From the NCBI RefSeq assembly GCF_030012215.1, contig NZ_JASCXX010000016.1, forward strand, positions 1 through 64,000: a stretch of 64,000 nucleotides of DNA. Direction: 5' to 3'. Of this stretch, positions 35,942 to 45,903 are shown piece by piece. The stretch comes from Anaerobaca lacustris. GTDB lineage: Bacteria > Planctomycetota > Phycisphaerae > Sedimentisphaerales > Anaerobacaceae. A model generated the notes under the pieces. The model did no database searches and was not told the DNA's origin. It worked only from the letters and a program-made list of their open reading frames with translations. The translations under genes and the position numbers were made by a program. Position 1 is the first letter of the stretch. Each line of letters starts with the position of its first letter.

Positions 35942-36242
35942 AGATCTGACGCCGCTGTTTCGTGATGGATTCCAAAAGATAGGGGTTGGTCACGGCCCGG
36001 ATCTCGAGCAGGTCGATTGGGCGGCCATACAGGTCCTGTAACGCGGCGAGAAGACCGAAGTAAGCCTTCGCATGATCGACCGGCTCCATCGGTTCGAACT
36101 CTACGAGCAAATCGATGTCGCTTCGATTGGGGTCGAACCGCTCGTGCCGGGCCGCCGAGCCGAACACGTCCAAACGCTTGACACAAAAGTCCCGGCAAAG
36201 CTGCGTCAGTTCTTCTCTACGATCTTCAAATAGTCCGCCCAT
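35931..36242 (-). CDS. mntA: MntA-type minimal nucleotidyltransferase antitoxin
   Basis: 103 residues. The polymerase-beta fold signature VFGSAARHERFDPNRSDIDL holds GS and the catalytic DxD pair, with 12 residues between them rather than the canonical 10. LVEFEP supplies the third carboxylate position. It precedes hepT in an operon, the usual antitoxin-first order. No upstream operator-like palindrome stands out. Confidence 0.9.
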   Translation of the reverse strand: MGGLFEDRREELTQLCRDFCVKRLDVFGSAARHERFDPNRSDIDLLVEFEPMEPVDHAKAYFGLLAALQDLYGRPIDLLEIRAVTNPYLLESITKQRRQIYAA

Positions 36243-36568
36243 ATTCGTTTGTTCGCCCTCTGCTTCCCTGCCCCAACCGCTTTGGACAGTCTATGCCCGT
36301 TCTTCCGCCCTGTCAAATCCAATCATTCACACTCTGCAGGCTTGTATCTATCATGTCGAGACAGACGGCGGGTCTCTGCAAGAATGGCAGGCTTGGGGGG
36401 TGTGGAGTGCCGATTGAAGTGGTGCTAAAGTACTGCCCGAAAAGCATTTGCGTGTACGGCGGGTTTCCTGGCACGGGGTTTGCAAGGGTGGATTGTAGAG
36501 TGGAAAAGGCATGAAGGCAAGGATGCCGCCGTGTGGAAGTGTGGTCGAGATCATTGGAGGTACTGACG
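36243..36568 (+). other. Divergent intergenic region between mntA and hsp20
   Basis: No gene is supported. It holds the sigma-54 site at 36469-36484 and about 75 bp of hsp20 leader. No CIRCE or sigma-32 type heat-shock element was recognised. Confidence 0.5.
36469..36484 (+). promoter_or_regulatory. Sigma-54 (RpoN) promoter of the hsp20 pair
   Basis: TGGCACG (36469-36475), four bases, TTGCA (36480-36484), preceded by C and followed by A. It fits the -24/-12 consensus YTGGCACG-N4-TTGCW fully, with GG and GC at the invariant positions. The transcript start is expected near 36495, about 75 nt before the hsp20 start codon. No enhancer-binding protein gene is in the window. Confidence 0.8.
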
Positions 36569-37003
36569 ATGTGGTTCGAAAACTGGTCACCATTCTTTGA
36601 CGTGGGCAAGACGCTGGAAGAGATGGATCGCATCCTCAATGCGGTGGGTCGTCCGTTGAGCTTGCGGAGCGTGCCTCGCGGCACCTTCCCGGCGATCAAC
36701 GTGTACGACCAGGGCCAGGCGCTCGTGCTGACGGCCGAGGCGCCGGGGATGAAGATCGACGACATCGAGCTGACCGTGATGGGCGACTCGCTGACGCTCA
36801 AGGGCGAGCGCAAGGTCGAGGAGTCCGAGCAGGAGCGCTACTATCGGCGTGAGCGGCCGATGGGAACGTTCACGCGGACCGTGACATTGCCGGCCCCGGT
36901 CGAGATGGACTCGGTCAAGGCCGAGTATCGCGACGGCGTGTTGCGCGTGTACATGGAGAAGGCCGAAGAGGCGAAGGCCAAGAAGATCAAGATTGCATCG
37001 TAA
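36569..37003 (+). CDS. Hsp20/alpha-crystallin small heat shock protein (first copy)
   Basis: 144 residues. The alpha-crystallin domain (about 45-140) shows AINVYDQGQALVLTAEAPGM, LTLKGERK, RRERPMGTFTRTVTLPAPV and the GVLRVYMEK strand, close to the A-x-x-x-n-GvL motif. The C-terminal I-x-I type ending reads KKIKIAS. It holds unfolded proteins as an oligomer. ATG 36569 has TGGAGG 8 nt upstream. It is followed 54 bp later by a second hsp20, and both are probably driven by the sigma-54 promoter. Confidence 0.93.
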   Translation: MWFENWSPFFDVGKTLEEMDRILNAVGRPLSLRSVPRGTFPAINVYDQGQALVLTAEAPGMKIDDIELTVMGDSLTLKGERKVEESEQERYYRRERPMGTFTRTVTLPAPVEMDSVKAEYRDGVLRVYMEKAEEAKAKKIKIAS

Positions 37004-37057
37004 GACAGCCCAACGGCGACGACAGAAGCGTTATCGTTAGATGGGAGGTTGAGAACC

Positions 37058-37453
37058 ATGGCAAGGAACCAGCAAGAGATCACCCGGCCGCAGCAGGCGG
37101 CTGTGACACGAAGAGAAGAACAGACGCAACAGTATTTTGTGCCCCCGGTCGACATCAGTGAGACGCCGGACGGTTTGGTCCTGCGATATGACATGCCGGG
37201 CGTCAAGAAGGACAACGCCGACATCACCGTGGACAAAGGCACGCTGACCGTCACCGGCAAGGTCGAGCCGGAGGAATCCGGAACGCCCGCTTACCGCGAA
37301 ACGCGGATCGGCGACTATCGGCGCGAGTTCACGCTGCCCAACGACGTCGATGCCGGCCACATCAGCGCCGAGATGAACGCCGGCGTGCTGACCGTCCGCA
37401 TCAACAAGCCCGAAGAGGCCAAGCCAAAACGAATCCGGATCACCGGCCGTTGA
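37058..37453 (+). CDS. Hsp20/alpha-crystallin small heat shock protein (second copy)
   Basis: 131 residues. A polar N-terminus rich in Gln/Arg (ARNQQEITRPQQAAVTRREE) differs from the first copy. The alpha-crystallin domain has ISETPDGLVLRYDMPGVKKD, LTVTGKVEP, YRREFTLPNDVDAGHI and NAGVLTVRINKPE, and the tail RIRITGR gives the I-x-I-like anchor. GGGAGG sits about 9 nt before ATG 37058. Tandem unlike copies may form mixed oligomers; this is inference. Confidence 0.93.
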   Translation: MARNQQEITRPQQAAVTRREEQTQQYFVPPVDISETPDGLVLRYDMPGVKKDNADITVDKGTLTVTGKVEPEESGTPAYRETRIGDYRREFTLPNDVDAGHISAEMNAGVLTVRINKPEEAKPKRIRITGR

Positions 37454-37630
37454 CCGACGTGCCAGTGAAGTCAAGGCGTTTCTTATCGGGCGGCATCGGA
37501 TCGACGGTGCCGCCATAGTTTGGGGCCGACGCCAAGCGGCGCCCGGCCAAATCGCTCCTCATGTAAAGCTCTTGTGGGCAAGGTCTTGCGAATCTTCCGG
37601 TGGCAGCGGGGCGATGCGATTGGGTTTTTG

Positions 37631-37659
37631 TGGAAACACACCGGCGGGCGCCCTATAAT
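37631..37659 (+). promoter_or_regulatory. Probable sigma-70-type promoter of ribH-nusB-parA
   Basis: TGGAAA (37631-37636), 17-bp spacer and a perfect TATAAT (37654-37659). The leader is about 78 nt before the ribH start. No FMN riboswitch was recognised in it. Confidence 0.6.
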
Positions 37660-37743
37660 GAAGCGATTGAACGACAAGGCGGAACGGGTCCGTTTTGCAG
37701 AATCGGTCGGCTCGACCGGCCGAAGGCGTGGAGAGTCCAGATC

Positions 37744-38208
37744 ATGATCCAGGAAATCAAAGGCCAGCTCGCCGCCGGCAAAGGCAAGTATGGCATCGTC
37801 GTCAGCCGGTTCAACGAGTTCATCACATCGAAGCTGCTCGGCGGGGCGATCGACTGTCTCCAGCGTCACGGGGCGGCCGACGAGCAGATTTCGGTGGTCT
37901 GGGTCCCGGGCGCCTGTGAGGTTCCCGTTGCGGCCAAGAAGCTGGCCGACAGCGGCAAGTTCGCCGCCGTCATCTGTCTGGGCGCCGTCATTCGGGGCCA
38001 GACCGGCCACTATGAAGCGGTGTTCCAGCAGGTCGTCCGAGGCATCGGGCAGATCAACTACGACACGGGCGTTCCGACGGTCTTCGGCGTGCTGACGTGC
38101 GAGACGCTCGAACAGGCGGTGGAGAGGGCCGGCACGAAGATGGGCAACGCCGGCGCCAACGCCGCAATGACCGCCATGGAGATGGCCCACGTAATGGAGC
38201 AGATTTAG
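37744..38208 (+). CDS. ribH: 6,7-dimethyl-8-ribityllumazine synthase
   Basis: 154 residues, the normal length. Penultimate step of riboflavin synthesis. [19 protein letters not shown] and [17 protein letters not shown] form the substrate site, [16 protein letters not shown] holds the catalytic His and phosphate loop, and [17 protein letters not shown] and [13 protein letters not shown] complete it. ATG 37744 was taken; the open frame upstream has no homology. nusB follows 40 bp later, a common ribH-nusB pairing. Confidence 0.97.
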   Translation: MIQEIKGQLAAGKGKYGIVVSRFNEFITSKLLGGAIDCLQRHGAADEQISVVWVPGACEVPVAAKKLADSGKFAAVICLGAVIRGQTGHYEAVFQQVVRGIGQINYDTGVPTVFGVLTCETLEQAVERAGTKMGNAGANAAMTAMEMAHVMEQI

Positions 38209-38248
38209 TCGCGGCAGCGGCGCTTTGTGCAAGGACGCTCGCATCGGG

Positions 38249-38700
38249 ATGCATATTGACAAACGAACACGGGCCAGAGAGCTTGCCATTCAGGCGCTCT
38301 ACCAGTTGGACGTTCAGGGGGCCGATCTGCTCCCGCGTCTTATGGGTGACTTCTTCACCGTCAACGAGCCCGACGAACGCACCCGCAAGCTGGCCTGGGA
38401 GTGGACCCGCGGGACGTGGGAGCACGTCGAGGTCTGCGACGAGCTGATCGTCGCGGCGACCATCCGCTGGCAGTTCTCCCGTCTGTCACCGGTGGACCGG
38501 AGCATCCTGCGTCTGTCAGTCTATCAGTTGAAGTGCTGCGGCGACATTCCTCCGAAGGTGGTCATCAACGAGGCAATCGAATTGGCCAAGCGGTTCAGCA
38601 CGGAGAAATCGGGCCCGTTCGTCAACGGCGTCCTCGACGCCATTTTGAAGAAGCTCAACACGAACCCGCATCGCATGGAAGAGAAGCCGAGGTCGACAGG

Positions 38701-38704
<4 letters not shown>
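38249..38704 (+). CDS. nusB: Transcription antitermination factor NusB
   Basis: 151 residues. An all-helical RNA-binding protein that with S10 (NusE) acts in rRNA antitermination. RTRARELAIQALYQLDVQG is the family N-terminus; RLSPVDRSILRLSVYQLKC, PPKVVINEAIELAKRF and PFVNGVLDAILKKL are the conserved core. ATG 38249 was preferred over TTG 38225. The stop overlaps the TTG start of parA. Confidence 0.96.
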
Positions 38705-40080
<1,376 letters not shown>

Positions 40081-40137
40081 TCCCGAACAGGACGGAAGGC
40101 TACAGGCAGACACGCCCGCCTCCATCCTGCGGCCCGT

Positions 40138-41046
40138 CTATTGTCCCAGGAAGCCGGAGACCTTCATCCAGTTCTGGCACAGCATGGGCCAGGCGGAGGT
40201 GCCTTCGATCTTCTGGCCCAGTCCGAAGCCGTGGGGGCCTTTGGCGAACAGGTGCAGCTCGGCAGGCGCCTTGGCCTTTCGCATGGCGAGGTAGAAGTAG
40301 ATGCTGTTCTCGGCCGGTACGCCCGTGTCTTCCCACGTGTGGATCAGGAAGCACGGCGGGGTCTGCGCGGTCACCTGCTTCTCGTTCGAGAATTTCTCCA
40401 TCATTTCCCGGCTGGCATTGGCGCCCAGCAGGTTCTGCCGCGAGCCGACGTGGGTGAAGGGCTCGACGAAGGAGATCACCGGGTAGATCAGCACGCCGAA
40501 GTCGGGTCGGGCACTGGCTTGGTCGATCTCGTCGCGCCCGTCGTAGACCTTGTCGTCGAAGTGTGTCACCGCGGTCGAGGCCAGATGGCCCCCGGCCGAG
40601 AAGCCGAGAACGCCGATGCGGTCGGGTTTGACACCCCAGCCAGCCGCACCGCTGCGCACCGAACGCACCGCTCGCTGGACGTCCTGAAGCGGGGCGGGGT
40701 GGCCGTAGCCGGCGCCGCTGTTGCGATGGCGGTATTGCAGGATGAAGCCGGCGACGCCGAAGGAGTTGAGCCACTGGGCGATCTGGTGCCCTTCGTGGTC
40801 CATCGCCAGGTGGCCGTAGCCGCCGCCGGGGCAGATCACGATGGCGGCGCCGGTGGCCTTGTCTTTGTCGGGCAGGTAGATCGTCAGTTTCGGGACGTCG
40901 CCGTCGGCGTTGCCTTTGGCCCCCGGCGCGCCGGCCGGCCAGAGCACTTCGACCGAAGGCTCGGTGGCGATGCAGGGGGCCGGCGACATGGCAAGCAGTG
41001 CGGCGACGAGACAGCAACCGACGATCGTTCGATGGTGGCGATTCAT
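40138..41046 (-). CDS. Secreted alpha/beta hydrolase, acetyl-xylan-esterase-like (BD-FAE family)
   Basis: 302 residues. A signal peptide (IVGCCLVAALLAMSPAPCIA, about 8-27) precedes an alpha/beta hydrolase: oxyanion loop IVICPGGGYGHLAMDHEG, nucleophile GFSAGGHLAS, and a C-terminal His in KGPHGFGLG. VLWPAGAPGAKG and LTIYLPDK are typical of planctomycete and Bacteroides esterases that remove acetyl or feruloyl groups from plant polysaccharide. It is the last gene of a minus-strand run and its start overlaps the stop of the E2-like gene. AGGAGG precedes ATG 41046. Confidence 0.85.
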   Translation of the reverse strand: MNRHHRTIVGCCLVAALLAMSPAPCIATEPSVEVLWPAGAPGAKGNADGDVPKLTIYLPDKDKATGAAIVICPGGGYGHLAMDHEGHQIAQWLNSFGVAGFILQYRHRNSGAGYGHPAPLQDVQRAVRSVRSGAAGWGVKPDRIGVLGFSAGGHLASTAVTHFDDKVYDGRDEIDQASARPDFGVLIYPVISFVEPFTHVGSRQNLLGANASREMMEKFSNEKQVTAQTPPCFLIHTWEDTGVPAENSIYFYLAMRKAKAPAELHLFAKGPHGFGLGQKIEGTSAWPMLCQNWMKVSGFLGQ

Positions 41047-41738
41047 TGCGGGTCCTCCTGTTGTAAGCGTTCGGGATCGTTCAACTGTTCTGCGATCAGG
41101 TTCAGGAACCTCGCCGCGTAGGCGCCGTCGGTGATTCTGCGATCGACGGCCAGCGACAGGCTCATCTGCTTGTGGGCCTCGCATCGGCCGTCGATCGGGA
41201 CGGCCACGCGCAGCACCTTGCCCACCGCGAGGATCGCGCTGGCGGCCGGCGGCACGATGCCGAGAAAGGTGTCGATGTCGTAGGCGCCGAGATTGCTCAT
41301 TGCGATCGTCTCGCCCTCGATCTGTTCCAGGGTCAGTTTGTTGCTTCGCGCGCTTTGTGTCAGGGTGCGCTCCTCATCGGCGATCTCGGCCAGCGTCTTG
41401 CGGTCGGCTTGCCGGATGACAGGCACGACCAGTCCCTGCGGGCTGTTGACGGCAAACCCGACGTTGATCTCGTCTGGAATATCGATGGCCGCGCCGCTGT
41501 CACCCAGCCGGCCGAGAACCAGCGGATACCGCCTGGCCGCCAGGGCGAGGGCGTGGATCAGAAAGGTGTTGCTGGTGATCTTGACGCCGAGGGCCTTGCT
41601 CAGGGCGTGACGTCGGGCCAGCAGCTCCGTGACATCCGCCTTGCGTTCGAGGTAGAAGCAGGGTTTGGTGCGCTTGGACTGGAGCATCCGTCGGCCGATC
41701 AGCTTCTGGATCCGAGTCAGCGGGACATAGGTCTTCAA
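41043..41738 (-). CDS. Stand-alone E2-type (2-oxoacid dehydrogenase) acyltransferase-fold domain lacking the catalytic His
   Basis: 231 residues, equal to only the catalytic core of E2 enzymes; no lipoyl or peripheral-subunit-binding domain. Family features: YVPLTRIQKLIGRRMLQSK at the N-terminus, NVGFAVNSPQGLVVPVIR, TIAMSNLGAYDIDTFLGIVPPAASAILAVG (position about 150-180). The active-site motif, normally DHRxxDG, reads DRRITDG here, so the catalytic His is an Arg while the Asp-Gly are kept. Such a protein may be a structural or regulatory relative, or may use different chemistry. The TTG start 41738 has AAGGAAAG upstream. The stop overlaps the start of the esterase at 41046. Confidence 0.8.
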   Translation of the reverse strand: MKTYVPLTRIQKLIGRRMLQSKRTKPCFYLERKADVTELLARRHALSKALGVKITSNTFLIHALALAARRYPLVLGRLGDSGAAIDIPDEINVGFAVNSPQGLVVPVIRQADRKTLAEIADEERTLTQSARSNKLTLEQIEGETIAMSNLGAYDIDTFLGIVPPAASAILAVGKVLRVAVPIDGRCEAHKQMSLSLAVDRRITDGAYAARFLNLIAEQLNDPERLQQEDPQ

Positions 41739-41838
41739 TGAACTTTCCTTTTCGCACCTCAAACAGCGGCCCAATACGCAACAAAGCACCTTCACAGAGC
41801 GACCATCATAGCCGAACGTCCCCGTTTTGCAAGCCCAC

Positions 41839-42777
41839 TCACCCGGAGCGAGCAAGCAGGTGGGTACGAAACCAGTCGCGGGTTCGGCGCCACATTCCGT
41901 CCGAGAGGACATGGCCGGCACCGGGCTCGATGTAGTGGGTGAAGTGGTCCGGCGCTCCGGCCCGCTCGTAGGCTCGGGCGATGGTCTCGACGCCCTGGCG
42001 GACCTCGTCGATGGGGCTGCCGCCGTCAAGCTCGCCGAAGTTCAGATGCAGCGGTCGCGGGGCGATGAGGGCGGCGATGTCGGGCGTGTCGCCATATTGG
42101 AACCAGCCGGGGATGAAGTTCGGGAAGCAGTGCAGGATGTGTGTACGGTGGATGGCCGCATACGTGGGCAGGCAGCAGTTGCCCACCAGGCACGTCAGCC
42201 TTGGCTCCCAGGGCCCGACGAGCCAGGTGTGGGTGGCCCCCATCGAGTGGCCGTAGCAGCCGAGGCGGTCGGCCTTCACCTCGGGGCGGCAGCAGAGATA
42301 GTCCACCGCGCGGCGCAGATCGAGGATGTTCTTCCAGGCCATCGACTTGCCCGCCACGACGTAGCGGAGGAACTCGAACCGTTCGAAGTCCCCGCCGGCG
42401 AGATGTTTGCTTTGCCTTTCCTCAAAGCACAATGCGTCGGGGCAGAGGACGACATATCCCTCTTTGGCGAGTGCGACGCCCGTATGGTGCGCCCGATCGC
42501 CGGCCAATCCGGCCGGCTCGCTCTTGCCCAGGTGCCATTGGCCGTTATGTTGATGGCAGACCAGCACCGCCGGGGCGCGGTGGTCGGCGTCGACGCCATC
42601 GGGTACCAGAAGCAGGGCCGGCACGCGGTCGCCCGGCTCGACTTCATACGTCACGGACTCGATGCGATAGCCTTTCTTGCCAATGGTCTCGCGGACGATC
42701 GGGCGTAGTTCACATGGGTCCGGCCACGGCCCGCCCAGGCATTCGAGAAGTCTGGCCTTGAGATCGTCACTTGTCAT
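41839..42777 (-). CDS. Alpha/beta hydrolase (dienelactone-hydrolase/acetyl-xylan-esterase-like)
   Basis: 312 residues, no signal peptide. PALLLVPDGVDADHRAPAVLV and HQHNGQW begin the hydrolase core; the nucleophile elbow is GCYGHSMGATHTW, the Asp lies near LNFGELDGGSP, and the His in EPGAGHVLSDGMW. It resembles the large DLH-like hydrolases common in planctomycetes, with roles in removing acyl groups from sugars. The 3' neighbour is the E2-like gene (101 bp away), and its start overlaps the stop of the sirtuin by 11 bp. GGAGGT lies about 10 nt before ATG 42777. Confidence 0.8.
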   Translation of the reverse strand: MTSDDLKARLLECLGGPWPDPCELRPIVRETIGKKGYRIESVTYEVEPGDRVPALLLVPDGVDADHRAPAVLVCHQHNGQWHLGKSEPAGLAGDRAHHTGVALAKEGYVVLCPDALCFEERQSKHLAGGDFERFEFLRYVVAGKSMAWKNILDLRRAVDYLCCRPEVKADRLGCYGHSMGATHTWLVGPWEPRLTCLVGNCCLPTYAAIHRTHILHCFPNFIPGWFQYGDTPDIAALIAPRPLHLNFGELDGGSPIDEVRQGVETIARAYERAGAPDHFTHYIEPGAGHVLSDGMWRRTRDWFRTHLLARSG

Positions 42778-43549
42778 CCAGATAACACCTCCAGACGGCG
42801 TCGAGCGCGGGCGTGGCCCGCATGGCAAGCCGGAGATCGACCAGATGGGTCACGCGGCTGACGTCCGGGTTGATCTCGACGGTCGCCGAGCGCAACTGGG
42901 CGGCAAAGCGGACCGGCTCGGCGATATACGGAAAGACGCTGCTGGTGCCCACGGAGAAGACGATGTCGAAACCCTTGTTCAGCTCGGTGAAAAGCCGCTC
43001 GACTTTCCTCTCGTCCAGCAGTTCGCCGAAGAGGACGACGTCCGGGCGCACGATGGCGCCGCAATCGGGGCATCGCGGCGGCAGAGACAGCTCGCTGTAG
43101 TCGACGACGGTGCAGCGATAGGCGCATCGCGTGCAGAGCAGGTGGTGCAGGTCGCCGTGGATGTCGATGACGTTGCGCACCCCGGCGGCCTTGTGCAGCC
43201 CATCGACGTTCTGCGTCAGCACCCAGAGCCGCTCGAAGTGGTCCTGCATCTCGGCGATCACCTCATGGCCCCGATTGGGCCGGGCGCCACGGCAGTTCTT
43301 CTCGATCTGGCCGAGGTATTTCCACGTCAGTTCCGGGCGTCTGGCCATGATCTCGCCGGAGAGCGCCCGCTCGATGGGCATGCCGTCCTCGGTCGTATTG
43401 ACGTTGTACAGCCCTCCGATCCCGCGATACGTCGGCAGGCCCGAGTCGGCGGAGATCCCCGCCCCCGTGATGAACAAGATGCTCTGGCTCCGCGCCAGCA
43501 TTTGGGCGATCTGTTCGATGGCCTCGTCATTGTTGAGAACGGTATGCAT
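42767..43549 (-). CDS. Sir2-family NAD-dependent protein deacylase
   Basis: 260 residues. The NAD-binding GAGISADSGLPTYRG, TQNVDGLH and the catalytic His in IDIHGDLHH are present. The zinc knuckle is CTRC followed by CPDC, and VVLFGELLDE is the usual substrate-side loop. It removes acyl groups from lysine, making nicotinamide and O-acyl-ADP-ribose. No nearby lysine acetyltransferase for proteins is evident, although an E2-fold protein is two genes downstream and AblB acts on beta-lysine. ATG 43549 was chosen; residues upstream in the open frame are not family-like. Confidence 0.92.
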   Translation of the reverse strand: MHTVLNNDEAIEQIAQMLARSQSILFITGAGISADSGLPTYRGIGGLYNVNTTEDGMPIERALSGEIMARRPELTWKYLGQIEKNCRGARPNRGHEVIAEMQDHFERLWVLTQNVDGLHKAAGVRNVIDIHGDLHHLLCTRCAYRCTVVDYSELSLPPRCPDCGAIVRPDVVLFGELLDERKVERLFTELNKGFDIVFSVGTSSVFPYIAEPVRFAAQLRSATVEINPDVSRVTHLVDLRLAMRATPALDAVWRCYLDDK

Positions 43550-43652
43550 CTGCCCACAGCGAAAAAGAACGTGAATCTCCACCCGTGCTCGTCTAGGGGG
43601 AGGCTCGTTCACGTACACCGTTGGTGAGTATAGCGAAGCAACTGCTCTGCGG

Positions 43653-44495
43653 CTACGGTGGTGTCGTAAGATTCTTGTACCAGACGTTCATCGACTCGAT
43701 GCCGCCGGCGATCTGCGTGTTGTTGACGAGGGTGCCGCTGAATGCGTAGCCGCAGCGGGCGAACGTGATGTTCATTCCCGCCGAGACGGCCCGCGCGATG
43801 GTGTACAGAGTGAGGAAGCCGGTGTCCTTCATGTCCGATTCCATCGCCAGCAGAAGGGCCACCGCCAGGCCCTTCTTGCGGTGTTCGGGGGCGGTGGCGA
43901 AATCGGTCATTTCGGCATTGCGGCCCTCGGCGTCGGTCTCCGCCGAGGCGGCGGCCACCAGACGATCGCCGTCGAACGCGCCGTAGTAGCGGATATGCGT
44001 CGCCATCGTATGACGAAGGTAATCTGCATCGAAGATTGGAAAGGGATACGATGGGAACACCGAACGATAGAGATCCGCCAGGTCGGGTGTGTCGTCTTCG
44101 AGCAGGCGGCGCGTCTGGGTCGTGGGCTGACTCTCCGCGTCGCAGCGTCTGGCCAGGGCCAGTTGGAGCACGTTATCGACGGCGGCCTTCTGCTCGACCG
44201 ACATCGTCGCCCGTTCGGGCTTCCGGAATCGCGACATGAAGGCGACGTCGATTCGACCTGCCAAGAAGTTCGGGATGCGCGCTTCTTCTCGATAGCCGGC
44301 CTGCACGAATGGCTCGCGCCACGGCGCGGGGACTTTGCAGAACAGCTTGCCGTAATCCCGAGTTTCGGCCAGGCGCTCGATGCGCTCGACGATCGCGGGC
44401 GCGTCGGCGGGGGCCAGCTTCATGAGATAGATGCGGTCGCTGTCGGGGCCGTGCTGGATCAGACTGCGGCCGATTTTCTCGATGACATCAGGCAT
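43653..44495 (-). CDS. ablB: Beta-lysine N-acetyltransferase (AblB-like)
   Basis: 280 residues. A GNAT protein with the acetyl-CoA loop [16 protein letters not shown] (Q/R-x-x-G-x-A pattern) and [17 protein letters not shown]. The N-terminal half ([21 protein letters not shown], quoted by position about 43-63; [15 protein letters not shown]) matches AblB proteins. AblB acetylates the epsilon amino group of beta-lysine, giving N-epsilon-acetyl-beta-lysine, an osmolyte. ablA lies in the same operon with a symporter gene between them. It overlaps the symporter gene by 8 bp. Confidence 0.88.
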   Translation of the reverse strand: MPDVIEKIGRSLIQHGPDSDRIYLMKLAPADAPAIVERIERLAETRDYGKLFCKVPAPWREPFVQAGYREEARIPNFLAGRIDVAFMSRFRKPERATMSVEQKAAVDNVLQLALARRCDAESQPTTQTRRLLEDDTPDLADLYRSVFPSYPFPIFDADYLRHTMATHIRYYGAFDGDRLVAAASAETDAEGRNAEMTDFATAPEHRKKGLAVALLLAMESDMKDTGFLTLYTIARAVSAGMNITFARCGYAFSGTLVNNTQIAGGIESMNVWYKNLTTPP

Positions 44496-45903
44496 GGGCG
44501 GTTCTCCGGTCGGGTAGCAGCGAGATTCCGACGAACAGGACGAACGACAGGGCGATACCGAACAGGCTCGGATCGAGCCCCCCAGGCAGGCTCGTTTCTT
44601 TGAACGTCAGGTACAGCGTCAGCCCGCCGCCGCCCAACATGCTGATCAGTGCGGCTTGAGGCCGGCTGCGCTTCCAGAAGTAGGCGCCGAGCGTTGGGAC
44701 CAGCAGGCCGGAGACCATGAATGCATAGGCGTTCAGGATCAGGCCCAGCACCGTGTCGAAGGCGCCGGCCAGCAGCAGAGCGAGAATCCCGACGACGAGC
44801 GTGACGATCTGGCTGAGTCGCATGAACGCCCGAGTCGAGAGACACACGCCGAGCTGGCCGACGACGTCGTTGACCCAGTTGGCCGACGAGGCGATCAGGC
44901 AACTGTCGGCGGTGGACATGATCGCCGAAAAGTACGCCGCGATGACGATGCCTGTGATGCCCATTGGAAGCGCGTCGCGAAGGAGCATGGGCATGGCCAT
45001 CTCCGGCTCGGCCGTCGGGAAGACCACGCGAGCCATCATGCCCAAGGCGACGCCGAGAAACGCCATCACGGGGTATTCCAGCAGGCCGGCGATGAAGAAC
45101 GCCCGCTTGGCGTCCTTGACGCTGCGGCAGGCGTAGATCCGCTGATACAGCGTCATCGCGACGAACCAGATGGGGATGATCGTTACGAACCAGTTGACGA
45201 TCTGGACGGGCGAGACGTTGGTCAATCGAAAGTGGCCATCGGGCAGCGTCTCGGTCATTCCGGCCCAGCCCCCCACTCGGACATACGCAAACGGCAGCCC
45301 GAATAGCGCCAAGCCCGCCAGCAGGATGATCCACTGCATCGTATCCGTATAGATCACCGCCTTGATCCCGCCCAGGACGGTGTAGATCAGGATCACCGCG
45401 GCCATCAGGTAGAGCGAGAGCTTCAGCGGGTCGGCCCAGGTGATGTCGGCGAAGACGCTGCCGGCCGCCAGCTTGGCCCCGGCCAGGATCTGGGCGCTGG
45501 TGAAGCCCAGGTATCCGATCCCGGAGATCAATGCCGCCACGGCGGCGACAGGCTTGCCGTAACGCAGACGCAGAAAGTCAGGGTAGGTCAAGAGGCCGTG
45601 TGTGACGTCGAGCGCCTTGATGCGCGGGACCATGACCACCGCGCAGAGCCAGGCGCCGACCAGCCCGGTGAACAGCAGCCAGCTTCCCGCCAGACCGATG
45701 GCGAAGCCCAGCCCGCCCAAGCCGATGGAGAACCCGCCCCCGACGTCGGTGGCGACGATCGACATGCCGACGTGGCCGGCCGAAATGCGTCGGCCGCCGA
45801 CGTAGTAGTCCTCCCGGCTTTCGTTTCGGCGAAAGAAGTGCAGTCCGATCGCGAGCACGCCCGCAAAGTACAGGGCGAAGATGACGTAATCGAGCCAGGT
45901 CAT
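44488..45903 (-). CDS. Sodium:solute symporter (SSF family)
   Basis: 471 residues with about 13 hydrophobic helices. The N-terminus ([35 protein letters not shown]), [19 protein letters not shown] and the conserved [20 protein letters not shown] region are those of the SSF family (PutP, PanF, SGLT). It lies between ablB and ablA with 8-bp and 4-bp overlaps, so it is translated with them. Sodium-driven import of lysine, beta-lysine or another compatible solute is the simplest idea, but the substrate cannot be read from sequence. Confidence 0.9.
   Translation of the reverse strand: MTWLDYVIFALYFAGVLAIGLHFFRRNESREDYYVGGRRISAGHVGMSIVATDVGGGFSIGLGGLGFAIGLAGSWLLFTGLVGAWLCAVVMVPRIKALDVTHGLLTYPDFLRLRYGKPVAAVAALISGIGYLGFTSAQILAGAKLAAGSVFADITWADPLKLSLYLMAAVILIYTVLGGIKAVIYTDTMQWIILLAGLALFGLPFAYVRVGGWAGMTETLPDGHFRLTNVSPVQIVNWFVTIIPIWFVAMTLYQRIYACRSVKDAKRAFFIAGLLEYPVMAFLGVALGMMARVVFPTAEPEMAMPMLLRDALPMGITGIVIAAYFSAIMSTADSCLIASSANWVNDVVGQLGVCLSTRAFMRLSQIVTLVVGILALLLAGAFDTVLGLILNAYAFMVSGLLVPTLGAYFWKRSRPQAALISMLGGGGLTLYLTFKETSLPGGLDPSLFGIALSFVLFVGISLLPDRRTAHA

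Noticed and set aside
36390-36435. CIRCE heat-shock element near GAGTGCC...GGTGCTAA
   Set aside because: The two parts are not an inverted TTAGCACTC/GAGTGCTAA pair.
37454-37743. FMN riboswitch before ribH
   Set aside because: No conserved FMN-aptamer segments were found; only a TATAAT promoter is supported.
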